From: AC-51 sp963749895
GTDB taxonomy: Bacteria > Actinomycetota > UBA4738 > HRBIN12
Reading direction: 5' to 3'
Length of the DNA stretch: 64,000 nt
NCBI GenBank assembly: GCA_963749895.1
Contig: CAVVOG010000001.1
Coordinates: forward strand, 496,001 to 560,000
Part shown: positions 51,998 to 60,205 of the stretch, one piece after another
Position numbering within the stretch: the stretch's first letter is position 1
Layout: each line of letters opens with the position of its first letter
The notes under the pieces: generated by a model
Databases searched by the model: none
What the model was told of the DNA's origin: nothing
Seen by the model: only the letters and a program-made list of their open reading frames with translations
Position numbers and translations under genes: made by a program

Positions 51998-52048
51998 GCG
52001 TCAAGACCCTGGCGGAGGGCGTCAAGGATGCGTCAAGAGCCCTACGCT
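51998..52048 (+). promoter_or_regulatory. Three phased GCGTCAAG repeats plus -10 in front of the kdpD-like gene
   Basis: GCGTCAAG starts at 51998, 52019 and 52030, that is 21 and 11 bp apart, about two and one helical turns. The -10 TACGCT (52043-52048) follows and ends 6 nt before the ATG. Direct repeats with 10-11 bp phasing are the usual binding pattern of OmpR/KdpE-type regulators, so autoregulation and control of the divergent permease by the adjacent response regulator is likely. Confidence 0.6.
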
Positions 52049-52054
52049 GCGGGC

Positions 52055-53152
52055 ATGGAACGGCTCCAGGGTGCCGTGCACGAGCGAGGGTCTCGCGTCG
52101 GGCTTCCCCGCGGCAGGCAGGTCGCCGGGTTGCTCGTGGGCGCCGCGGTGATCTCCGGGCTCACGCTGATCCTGCTCGCGGTGCACTCGCACCTCGGTCT
52201 TCCGAGCGTCCTGCTGCTCTACCTGTCGATCGTGGTAGGGATCGCGGTGCTGGGCGGGCTCTGGCCGGCGCTGATCGCGGCGCTCGCGAGCCCGCTGATC
52301 ATCAACTGGTTCTTCACGCCGCCGACGCGCACGTGGAAGATCTCCGACCCCGAGAACGTGTTCGGGCTCCTGGTGTTCGTGTTGGTGGCGGTCGTCGTGA
52401 GCATCTTGGTCGACCGGGAGGCCCGGGCCCGCGCCGAGGCCGAGCGCCGGCGTTCGGAGGCGGCCGGTCTCGGTCGCGTGAACGAGCTGCGCACCGCGAT
52501 CTTGGCGGGGGTGTCCCACGACCTGCGGACGCCGCTCGCGTCGATCAAGGCCTCGGCCTCCAGCCTGCTCGAGGGCGACGTCGTCTGGTCGCCGGAGCAG
52601 ACCCGGGAGTTCCTCGTGACGATCGAGTCGGAGAGCGATCGCCTCGCCTCGCTCGTCGACAACCTGCTCGACATGAGCCGGATCCAGACCGGGTCGCTGG
52701 CGCTGTACCGGCGCGCGATCGGGCTCGACGAGATCGTGCCGAGGGCGTTGGCTTCGCTGCCCGACCGCGGTGCCGGCGTGGAGGTCGAGGTCCCGGAGAT
52801 CCTCCCCAGGGTGGTCGTCGACGCGGATCTCGCCGAGCGAGCCGTCGCGAACGTGGTCGCGAACGCGCTGATCTGGAGCCTGCCGGGCGTGGCGCCGCAC
52901 GTCATGGGCGTCCGAGCGGGCGACCGGGTGGAGCTGTGGGTGATCGACCACGGGCCGGGCGTGCCGCTGCGGGATCGCGAGCGCATGTTCGAGCCGTTCC
53001 AGCAGCTCGGCGACCGGCCGGGCAACGACGGGCTGGGGTTGGGCCTCGCGGTGGCCAAGGGGTTCATGGATGCGGTCGAGGGGGAGATCCGCGTCGAGGA
53101 GACCCCCGGAGGCGGACTCACGATGGTGATGTCGTTCGAGGCGGTCGGATGA
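52055..53152 (+). CDS. KdpD-like sensor histidine kinase lacking the N-terminal KdpD/Usp part
   Basis: This 365-residue protein starts with a DUF4118 four-helix membrane domain (about 30-125, including GLWPALIAALASPLIINWFFTPP). A short linker, HisKA with phosphoacceptor H155 (VSHDLRTPLASIK) and HATPase (NVVANALIWS, DHGPGVP, GLGLGLAVAKG) follow. This is the C-terminal half of KdpD without its nucleotide-binding sensor part. It phosphorylates the coupled regulator (ATGA overlap). Probably senses potassium or turgor. Leaderless start. Confidence 0.92.
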   Translation: MERLQGAVHERGSRVGLPRGRQVAGLLVGAAVISGLTLILLAVHSHLGLPSVLLLYLSIVVGIAVLGGLWPALIAALASPLIINWFFTPPTRTWKISDPENVFGLLVFVLVAVVVSILVDREARARAEAERRRSEAAGLGRVNELRTAILAGVSHDLRTPLASIKASASSLLEGDVVWSPEQTREFLVTIESESDRLASLVDNLLDMSRIQTGSLALYRRAIGLDEIVPRALASLPDRGAGVEVEVPEILPRVVVDADLAERAVANVVANALIWSLPGVAPHVMGVRAGDRVELWVIDHGPGVPLRDRERMFEPFQQLGDRPGNDGLGLGLAVAKGFMDAVEGEIRVEETPGGGLTMVMSFEAVG

Positions 53153-53853
53153 CCCGGGTCCTCGTCGTCGACGACGAGCAGCAGCTCGCCAGGGGGCTCG
53201 CGGTGAACCTCTCGGCCCGCGGGTACGAGGTGGACGTGGCGGCGGATGGCCGATCGGCCCTGGACTCGGCCTCGCGCCATCGTCCCGACGTCGTGGTCCT
53301 GGACCTGGGGCTCCCGGACATCGACGGGCTCCGCGTGATCGAGGGCCTGCGCGCGTGGTCGACGATGCCGATCATCGTCTTGTCCGCCCGGGGACAGGAA
53401 GCGGACAAGATCGCGGCGCTCGACGCGGGCGCGGACGACTACGTCACGAAGCCCTTCGGGATGGGCGAGCTGCTCGCGCGCCTGCGGGCGGCGGAGCGGC
53501 GTTCGGCTCCCTCCGAGGAGATGCCCGCGGTGCAGACCGAGGCCTTCACCGTCGATCTCACCGCGAAGCGGATCGTCCGCGACGGCGTCGAGGTCCACCT
53601 CACCCCGACCGAGTGGAGCCTGGTGGAGATCCTGGTCCGCAACCCGGGCAAGCTCGTGCCCCAGCGGCAGCTCCTCAAGGAGGTCTGGGGGCCCACCTAC
53701 GAGCAGGAGACGAACTACCTCCGCGTCTACATGGCGCAGATCCGCCGCAAGCTCGAGCCCGATCCCGCCATGCCTCGGTACTTCATCACGGAGCCGGGGA
53801 TGGGCTACCGGTTCGAGGACCGAGGCGGGGACGAGGCGCCCGGCGACGACTAG
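53149..53853 (+). CDS. KdpE-like OmpR-family response regulator
   Basis: This 234-residue protein has a receiver (D8-D9, phosphoacceptor D52, KPFGMGELLARL) and a C-terminal winged helix (LTPTEWSLVEILVRNPGKLVPQRQLLKEVWG, TNYLRVYMAQIRRKLE) close to KdpE. It probably binds the phased GCGTCAAG repeats 1.1 kb upstream. No kdpFABC genes lie in the window; the divergent KimA-like permease is the natural target. Confidence 0.94.
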   Translation: MTRVLVVDDEQQLARGLAVNLSARGYEVDVAADGRSALDSASRHRPDVVVLDLGLPDIDGLRVIEGLRAWSTMPIIVLSARGQEADKIAALDAGADDYVTKPFGMGELLARLRAAERRSAPSEEMPAVQTEAFTVDLTAKRIVRDGVEVHLTPTEWSLVEILVRNPGKLVPQRQLLKEVWGPTYEQETNYLRVYMAQIRRKLEPDPAMPRYFITEPGMGYRFEDRGGDEAPGDD

Positions 53854-53876
53854 GAGACCAGAGGTAGGCTGCGCTC

Positions 53877-54023
53877 ATGGAACCCGCGCAGGCTGCGTTC
53901 ATCGGGAACGTCTTCTGGTGGACCTTCGTGTCGGTCGTGGTGGGGCTGCTCGTCAGGATGCTCGACCCGGAGGTGGCGGACGAGGCTGGGTCGACGCACG
54001 CCCCTGAGCGCCCCGGTCGCTAG
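53877..54023 (+). CDS. Small 48-residue single-helix membrane protein
   Basis: A short frame, ATG 53877 to TAG 54023, encodes MEPAQAAFIGNVFWWTFVSV, then a hydrophobic continuation (about residues 7-27) and a short charged tail. The ATG is 6 nt after a clean -10 TAGGCT (53865-53870), matching the leaderless pattern of the window, which is the main reason to believe it is expressed. It follows the KdpE-like gene by 23 nt. Function is unknown. Confidence 0.6.
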   Translation: MEPAQAAFIGNVFWWTFVSVVVGLLVRMLDPEVADEAGSTHAPERPGR

Positions 54024-54033
54024 ACTCGTCGGC

Positions 54034-54126
54034 GGAGACGTGCCTGAGTGGCCGAAAGGAGCCGCCTGCTAAGCGGTTAGGGGGTGTTGAGCTCCCTCCC
54101 GGGTTCGAATCCCGGCGTCTCCGCCA
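54034..54126 (+). tRNA. tRNA-Ser(GCT)
   Basis: A 7-bp acceptor stem (GGAGACG with CGTCTCC), anticodon loop CTGCTAA (anticodon GCT, reading AGC/AGU), a long class II variable arm and T arm with GGGTTCGAATCCC. Discriminator G is followed by encoded CCA at 54124-54126, unlike the other tRNA-Ser of the window. Confidence 0.96.
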
Positions 54127-54165
54127 GGTATCTGCAGGCTCCCGCATTGCGGGGCCGGCGTCGAG

Positions 54166-57100
54166 CTACGCGGCGAGTTCGCCGAGCCGCGTCCACGGCT
54201 CGGACGCGAACACCACGGCCGCCCACCCGTCGTCGGGGCACGTCTCGGTGTCGATGACCTCGAGGTCGTGCAGGGTGAGCGACGCGGCTTCGCGTATCCA
54301 CGTGGTCTCGTAGCGGACGCCGGCGCATCGGGCGTCGCTCACCTCGGTCAGCACGAGGCGATCATCCGACACCTCGTACGTCCCCCAACTGGTTCGTCCT
54401 GGATCCCACGGGTGGTCGTGGGTGAACCGGTAGACGCCGTCGAGCAAGGTCAGGGTGTAGCTCCCGTGGCCGTAGAGCGCCAGCTCTCCCGTCCACCCCG
54501 CGGCACGGCCCTCTGACTCGGTGATCATCACCTGGTACGCGCCGTCGAGCACGGTCGGTTGCCCGCCCTCGGCGGCGGCGGGCTGGTCGACGACGAGGTC
54601 GTCGGGCGTGCACGGCGCATGCAGGTACACGCGGCACTCGTCGTCGGTGAGCGGCCGGCTGACGCGTTGGGCGGCGATCGACAGCAGTCGGGCCAGGTCG
54701 AGGGCGTAGACGCGCAGTTCGCCCGATCCCGACACGGTCGTGAGCGACGCGCCGTCGGGGGCGAATGCCACCCCCTGGAGGGGGTCGCCGACCGGAAGGT
54801 CCAACACCTCCTGCCACGACCCCGTGTCCCAGATCTTCAGCGCACCTCGGTCGCTGACCGTCGCCATCCGCGTCCCGTCGCCGTTGAACGCGAGACCGTT
54901 CACGAGACCGCCGCCGGGAAGGGTGCGGGCCAGGTCGAAGGACGGCGCCGCCCACACACTGGCGCCGTCGGCTCCCCCCGTCACCAGCACGCGCCCACGG
55001 GGATCCCACGCGAGGGTCCTGCCGATCCCCGAGTTGGCCTGCCACTTCGCCACCAGCGTGCGGTCGGCGGTGCGCCACACCCTGACGGTGGCGCGGCCGT
55101 CGAGCACGGCGAGCATCGAGCCGTCGGGGCTGAAGCCGACCGCCTCGCTCGACTCCAGCGGCGCCCCCGGATCACGCAGCGGATCACCGGATCGCTCCCC
55201 GGTCGTCGTCTCCCACAGCGTGACGACGGGCCCCACCTCCGCGGTCACCACCGTCGACCCATCGGGGCTGAAGGCGAGCCTTTCCGCGACGGGGAGCGTG
55301 GCCGTGACCTCGCCCGTCGCCATGTCGACCAGCCGCACGCGGCCCTCGTCACCGTCGGCCCAGCTCGCGGTCGCGAGCATCGACCCGTCCGGCGCGATCG
55401 CGATCGCGTCGTTCGCGTCGGGCAGCCCCTCGATGCGGTCGAGGGTCGCGGCATCCCAGATCCAGCCGTTCTCGCCTGCCGTGACGATCGTGGCGCCGTC
55501 GGGCGCGTACGCCACGTCGGTGGTCCACCCGTTGTAGGCGGCTGCGTTCACCTCGGCGCCGCCCTCGGGTGAGACGTCCCAGACGCGCGCCGTGCCGTCG
55601 CCGCCCCCGGTCACGAGCCTCGTGCCGTCGCTGCTGAACGAGACGAGCCCCACCAGGCCCCGGTGCCCGGCGAGCGCGAGGAGCTCCTCACCGGACTCGG
55701 CATCGAAGACCCTGGCGACCCCGTCGTACCCGCCCGTCGCGAACAGGGTCGCGTCGGGGCTCCACGCGAACCCGGTGACACCTCCCGGCACCGGGAGGCG
55801 GTCCAGGACCGAGCCGTCGGCCGCGTCGGCCATGACGACGCCTCCCGTGCCGGGATCGTATTGCGCGACCGCGGCGCCGTCGGGTCGCCAGACGCCATGC
55901 TCACCGGGCATCTCGACGAGCCGCGTGCCGCTGTCGACGTCCCAGATCGCGGTCTCGGCGACGACCCTCGTGCCGTCGGGGCTGTAGGAGGGGGCGGCGG
56001 AGAACCACTCCAGCGGATCGGCGGGGAGCGTGCGGTCGACGCGCCAGGTGCGGGTGTCGATCACCCGCATCGCCGTCGAGTGGGTCCTGCCGTCCAGGCA
56101 GCAGCCGGTCCCGAGGACGAGCCGTCGGCCGTCGGGGCTGAAGGAAGCGCCCGGGAGGTGCTCGTAGACCTCGGCGGTGAAGGTCGCGAGCTCGGCCCCG
56201 GTCTCGACGTCCCAGACCTTGGCCGTCCGATCCGCCGAGGTGGACACGAGCATCGACCCGTCGTTGCTGAACGTGATGCTCTCGATGTCCCCGCCATCGC
56301 CGGTCAGCCGGCGGACCTCCTGGCCCGTGCGGGCATCCCACAGCACGGTGTCGGTGACGGCGTTCCCGCCCACCGAGCCTCCGGTCGCGATCAGGTCGCC
56401 GTTCGGGCTCCACAGCACGTTGCCCGTGGACGGGTCGTCGATCGTGAACAGCAGGCGATCGGCCGCGATCGCGGCGTGCAGGGCGTCGACCGCCTCGCGC
56501 AGGACCAGGCCGTCGTCGCTCGTGGCCTCGACCGCCTCCATCGCCAGCAGGATGCTCCGCTCGGGGTCGACGTCCAGGTTCGCCTGCGCAGCCGCCGCGA
56601 GCTCGCGGGCGAACGCGAGCTTCGTCTGCTCCACCGCGCTGCTCCGCTGACCGACGGCGACGATGGTCAGGGTGCTCGCCACGAGCGCGGCGACGGCGAG
56701 CACGGCGACCAAGGCCCGGAGCCTCGACCGCGACCGCCGCTCCAGCGCTCCCTCGCGGGCCGCGCGCTCCTGCGCGAGGGCACGCTCGTGCTCGCGTTGG
56801 GCGAGGCTCGCCGCCACGTACTCGCGCTCGTTCCCACCGATCGCGAGCCCGGTCGAGCCGAGCCACGCCTCCACCTGCTCCAGCCGTGACCCGACCAGCA
56901 GGAAGCTCGGGTCGGCCTCGGAGGCGCGCCACTCGCTCGCGCTGCGGCTCAGTTGGCGTGCGCGGCGCAGGTCGTCGCGTGCCTCGTCGATCCACGCCCG
57001 CAGACGAGGCCATTCCCGTAGCAGCGCCTCGTGCGCGATCTCGACGGTCGGCTCGCGGGTCGTCGGCTCGCGGTCGAACGTGAGGAGCCGGTGCCGTCCG

Positions 57101-58215
57101 AACGCGTCGAGCATCGCGTCGAGGTCCTCGACGCCGAGGTCGAGCGCAGCGAGCTCGCCGCGCGTCACCCGTCTGCGCGTGTCCTCGCGTCCCTCGCCGA
57201 GCGTCACCAGCCGAAGCAGGACCTGTCGCGCAGCGTCGGTGCCGGCCGGCCCCATCGCCCGGACCAGGTGCTCGGCACGGGCGGCGAGGGCCCCCGCCAC
57301 CCCGCCGATCTCACGGTACGCCTCGAGCGTCATCCGGCCGGTGTCGTCGCGACGCTCGAACAGCTCGGTCAAGGCGAACTCCACCAACGGAAGCGCGCCG
57401 GGCTGGTTCGAGACGTCGCCGACGATCTCGGCGACCAGCCCCGGCTCGACGCTCGCGCCGACCTCGCGCGCCGGCCCGGTGATGGCCCGTTCGAGCTCAT
57501 CGGGGGTGAGCGGGGGCACCGCCACCGTCCGCTCGGCCAGCAGCTCGCTGAACCGGGGCTGCTGCAAAGGCCGGTCGTAGAAGTCGGCCCGCAGCGTGAT
57601 CACGACCCGCACGCGGCTGCCGGGTTCGGCGACCGCCACCCTGAGCAGCTCGAGGAAGCCGTCACGCTCTCGCTCGTCCTCGGTGAGGGTGAACACCTCC
57701 TCGAACTGGTCGACCACGAGCAGGAGCCCGGTATCGCTCGGCACCGTCAGGTCGACCGCCTGGAGCAGGCCGCGCGATCCGGACTCGAGCCGCTCGAGGA
57801 GTCTGCCCACCGGTCGGGTCGCTACCCGCAGCAGGGCGGCCTCGAGCTCCTCGACCGGATGGGCACCGGGGAACATCTCGGCGACGAACCACTCCGCAGA
57901 ACCGCGGAGCGCTCCGGCCGCCAGTCGGGGGAGCAGACCGGCTCGGACCGCTGAGGACTTGCCGCTGCCGCTCGGACCGACGACCGCCAGGAATCGGGCG
58001 TCGTCCTGGCCCATCGCCTGCAGGACCCCCTCGATCAGCGCGTCGCGACCGAAGAAGTCCCGGGCATCGGCCAGGGAGAAGGCCCGCAGGCCCTTGTACG
58101 GGTTCCGCGCGTCGGTGGCGGGGGCTCCAGGAGACACATCCGTTCCGGAGGACAGCGCCGTGGCCAGGTCGTCGGTCGTGACGGTCGTGTCCCCGGCCGA
58201 GATCCGGTCGAGCAC
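54166..58215 (-). CDS. nSTAND ATPase / WD40 repeat protein (C-terminal part of a frameshifted BTAD regulator)
   Basis: This 1349-residue frame starts with an nSTAND1 NTPase: NPYKGLRAFSLADARDFFGR, Walker A VVGPSGSGKSS, Walker B LLLVVDQFEEVF. One transmembrane helix (RLRALVAVLAVAALVASTLTIV region, near residue 505) follows, then about 13 WD40-type repeats (S.DGS.LA... W...TG.) to about residue 1190. A C-terminal beta-rich domain of about 130 residues closes the protein. STAND proteins act as switch ATPases that oligomerise on a signal. The GTG at 58213-58215 lies inside the homologous region, so this is probably one protein with the frame at 58216-59515. Confidence 0.88.
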   Translation of the reverse strand: MLDRISAGDTTVTTDDLATALSSGTDVSPGAPATDARNPYKGLRAFSLADARDFFGRDALIEGVLQAMGQDDARFLAVVGPSGSGKSSAVRAGLLPRLAAGALRGSAEWFVAEMFPGAHPVEELEAALLRVATRPVGRLLERLESGSRGLLQAVDLTVPSDTGLLLVVDQFEEVFTLTEDERERDGFLELLRVAVAEPGSRVRVVITLRADFYDRPLQQPRFSELLAERTVAVPPLTPDELERAITGPAREVGASVEPGLVAEIVGDVSNQPGALPLVEFALTELFERRDDTGRMTLEAYREIGGVAGALAARAEHLVRAMGPAGTDAARQVLLRLVTLGEGREDTRRRVTRGELAALDLGVEDLDAMLDAFGRHRLLTFDREPTTREPTVEIAHEALLREWPRLRAWIDEARDDLRRARQLSRSASEWRASEADPSFLLVGSRLEQVEAWLGSTGLAIGGNEREYVAASLAQREHERALAQERAAREGALERRSRSRLRALVAVLAVAALVASTLTIVAVGQRSSAVEQTKLAFARELAAAAQANLDVDPERSILLAMEAVEATSDDGLVLREAVDALHAAIAADRLLFTIDDPSTGNVLWSPNGDLIATGGSVGGNAVTDTVLWDARTGQEVRRLTGDGGDIESITFSNDGSMLVSTSADRTAKVWDVETGAELATFTAEVYEHLPGASFSPDGRRLVLGTGCCLDGRTHSTAMRVIDTRTWRVDRTLPADPLEWFSAAPSYSPDGTRVVAETAIWDVDSGTRLVEMPGEHGVWRPDGAAVAQYDPGTGGVVMADAADGSVLDRLPVPGGVTGFAWSPDATLFATGGYDGVARVFDAESGEELLALAGHRGLVGLVSFSSDGTRLVTGGGDGTARVWDVSPEGGAEVNAAAYNGWTTDVAYAPDGATIVTAGENGWIWDAATLDRIEGLPDANDAIAIAPDGSMLATASWADGDEGRVRLVDMATGEVTATLPVAERLAFSPDGSTVVTAEVGPVVTLWETTTGERSGDPLRDPGAPLESSEAVGFSPDGSMLAVLDGRATVRVWRTADRTLVAKWQANSGIGRTLAWDPRGRVLVTGGADGASVWAAPSFDLARTLPGGGLVNGLAFNGDGTRMATVSDRGALKIWDTGSWQEVLDLPVGDPLQGVAFAPDGASLTTVSGSGELRVYALDLARLLSIAAQRVSRPLTDDECRVYLHAPCTPDDLVVDQPAAAEGGQPTVLDGAYQVMITESEGRAAGWTGELALYGHGSYTLTLLDGVYRFTHDHPWDPGRTSWGTYEVSDDRLVLTEVSDARCAGVRYETTWIREAASLTLHDLEVIDTETCPDDGWAAVVFASEPWTRLGELAA

Positions 58216-59515
58216 GTGCGGTGAGCCCGGGCGCCGCGGCGTGGCCGATCAGCGACCGGACCAGTCCGGCGGCCGCGACGACGTCGTCCGCGGGCTCCGG
58301 CGGCTCCGGCGACCCGATACGGAAGTCGCCGAGGTACGCGTTGCGATCGACGTCCAGCAGCACGTTCGTGTCCCCGACGTTGCCGTGGACGACGCCCTGG
58401 CGGTGAGCGAACGCGAGCGCGGACACGACCTGCTGCCCGATCCGCAGCGCTCGGTCCGGCGCGATCGCGTCGCCACGGGCGCGGACCGCGGCGAGGCTCC
58501 CACCCCGCAGGTACCGCGACACGATGTAGGCGCCATCGGGTTCACGCCAGTAGTCGTACAGCGGCACGATGTGCGGGTGCTCGAGCGCCGCGACGGTCTG
58601 CGCGTCGTGCTCGAACCTGCGGACGAACCCGGGGTCGCTCGCGAGCCGCGCGTGCACGATCTTGACGGCCACGTCGCGCCCCACCTTGGGCTGGAGCGCC
58701 CGGTACACCACGGCGCGCGGACCGTCGTCGATCCGTTCGAGCAGTCGGTACCCGCGCAGCGGCTCGCCCCGCAGGTCGAGGTCGGGATCCTGCCGCAGGA
58801 TCCGCTCGTGCAGCGTCGTCAGCTCGGGCGACGGGTCGATCCCCAGCTCGTCTGCGAGCACGTCGCGCGTCCGCTGGAACGTCGCGAGAGCGTCGGCTTG
58901 CCGTCCGGCGCGGTACAGCGCCAGCATCAGCTGCGCCCACACCCGCTCGCGCAGGTGGTGGCGTCCGAGCAACGCCTCGGCCTCACCGACGACCCGTGCG
59001 TGCTCGCCGCTCGCGAGCAACGCGTCGAGCCGGTCCTCCTCGGCGACCCGGCGGAGCTCGTTCAACCGGGCGGCCTCGCCGACCAACGAGGGCTCGTCGG
59101 CCAGGTCGGCGAGGGCGGGGCCGCGCCACAGGGCCAGGGCGGCGTCCAGGATCGGGACGGCCGCCGAGGGATCGGTCGCCGTCGCCTTGCGGGCGTCTCG
59201 CAGCAGCTCGTCGAACCGGTCGGCGTCGAGCTCACCGGCTCGGACCTCGAGCCGGTATCCGGGCGGCCGCCCCTCGAGGCGGCCCTCGCCGAGCGCTTTG
59301 CGCAGGTGCGAGACGTAGGTCTGCAAGGTGTTGCGCGCCGACTCGGGCGGCTCGTCGCCCCAGACCTCGTCTATCAGCGTCGGGGCGGGAACGGTCTGGT
59401 TCGCGCGCAGGAGCAGGTGAGCCAGGACGGCGCGCTGCCGCGGGCCGCCGAGCGCGACCGGTCCGTCGCCGTTGCCGCCGAGGACCTCCAGCGGGCCGAG
59501 CACCTGGAACAGCAT
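58216..59515 (-). CDS. BTAD transcriptional regulator with pseudokinase domain (N-terminal part of frameshifted gene)
   Basis: From ATG 59515: an OmpR-like DNA-binding domain (FQVLGPLEVLGG ... RAVLAHLLLRANQTV ... TYVSHLRKALGEG), a BTAD helical domain (about 95-240), then a kinase-like domain (about 270-430). The latter keeps VAVKIV but has HGNVGDTN for HRD and DFR for DFG, so it lacks the catalytic Asp. The frame then slips near 58213-58235; in the other frame the nSTAND part begins at once. Total would be about 1780 residues, as in known BTAD-kinase-nSTAND-WD40 proteins. The ATG is 6 nt from a -10 TACCGT (bases 59527-59522). Confidence 0.85.
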
Positions 59516-59723
59516 CGGGCGACGGTACACCCGGCCTGTTGCGCCGTGGGAGGGGTCCCGATCAGCAGTTGCCACGGGCCCAGGGTGGCCGGAGCCGCTT
59601 GAGAACCGCGTGAAGAGCGCTTCCAGCGTTCCGGGTCCCGGTCACACCGGTCTTCCACGGGGCGCGTCCGAACATCGCGCCGAGGTCCTCGCCGGGAGGA
59701 CCACGGACGGAAGGAGCGATCCG
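59516..59723. other. 208-bp divergent intergenic region
   Basis: Apart from the -10 of the BTAD gene (59522-59527) and the AAGGAG ribosome site of the plus-strand gene (59711-59716), I see no conserved element, tRNA or open frame supported by a start signal. Confidence 0.5.
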
Positions 59724-60095
59724 ATGGCGATCGATCTTCGGCAGGAACGGCAGGAACAGGAACGGCGGCAGGAGCGGCGCCCAGCCTCCCCACCCGCGCC
59801 GAACCGGCCTCACGGGACGATCTGGATGGTCGTCGTGGCGCTCGTCGCGGTCCTCGCCGTCGGCGCCGCGGTGACCGTGGTCGCGCTGCAGGACGAGCCG
59901 GCCCCGACAGGCACGGTCACCACCGTGAGCTACCCCGAGGGCGCGTTCACCGCCGATCGCGAAGGCGGCGTGTACGTGGTCGTTCCCCAGCGGGTGGCCG
60001 GCTACGCCGACACGTTCGTCCAGATCCGCGAGGGCGGACCGTACGGCCTCACCGCCGGCTACGCCGACACGGAAGTCCAGATCCGCGAAGGCTGA
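59724..60095 (+). CDS. Small membrane protein with a C-terminal tandem repeat
   Basis: This 123-residue protein has a charged N-terminal tail rich in Glu/Gln/Arg (about 1-30), one transmembrane helix (about 35-55) and an outer part ending in two copies of a 12-residue repeat GYADTxVQIREG separated by GPYGLTA. I do not recognise the family. The ATG has AAGGAG 7 nt upstream. It is divergent from the BTAD gene and may be linked to it. The C-terminus ends exactly with the second repeat. Confidence 0.75.
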   Translation: MAIDLRQERQEQERRQERRPASPPAPNRPHGTIWMVVVALVAVLAVGAAVTVVALQDEPAPTGTVTTVSYPEGAFTADREGGVYVVVPQRVAGYADTFVQIREGGPYGLTAGYADTEVQIREG

Positions 60096-60205
60096 TCGTC
60101 GACCGACCACGCCCGCGTGAGGCGTCCATCCGGATGCGGGAGGGGGAGGACCGCGGCCTGGGCGTCGGCGCCGTGGTTCCCCTCCTCCCGATAGCATCAG
60201 AACCG

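Noticed and set aside
51046..53853. A 935-codon plus-strand frame running into the KdpE-like gene
   Set aside because: Its first two thirds are antisense to the permease and out of frame with the kdpD-like gene. The real regulator starts at 53149 with an ATGA overlap.
58205..58240. Programmed ribosomal frameshift joining the BTAD and nSTAND parts
   Set aside because: I see no slippery heptamer, downstream pseudoknot or early in-frame stop that would drive it. An indel is simpler.
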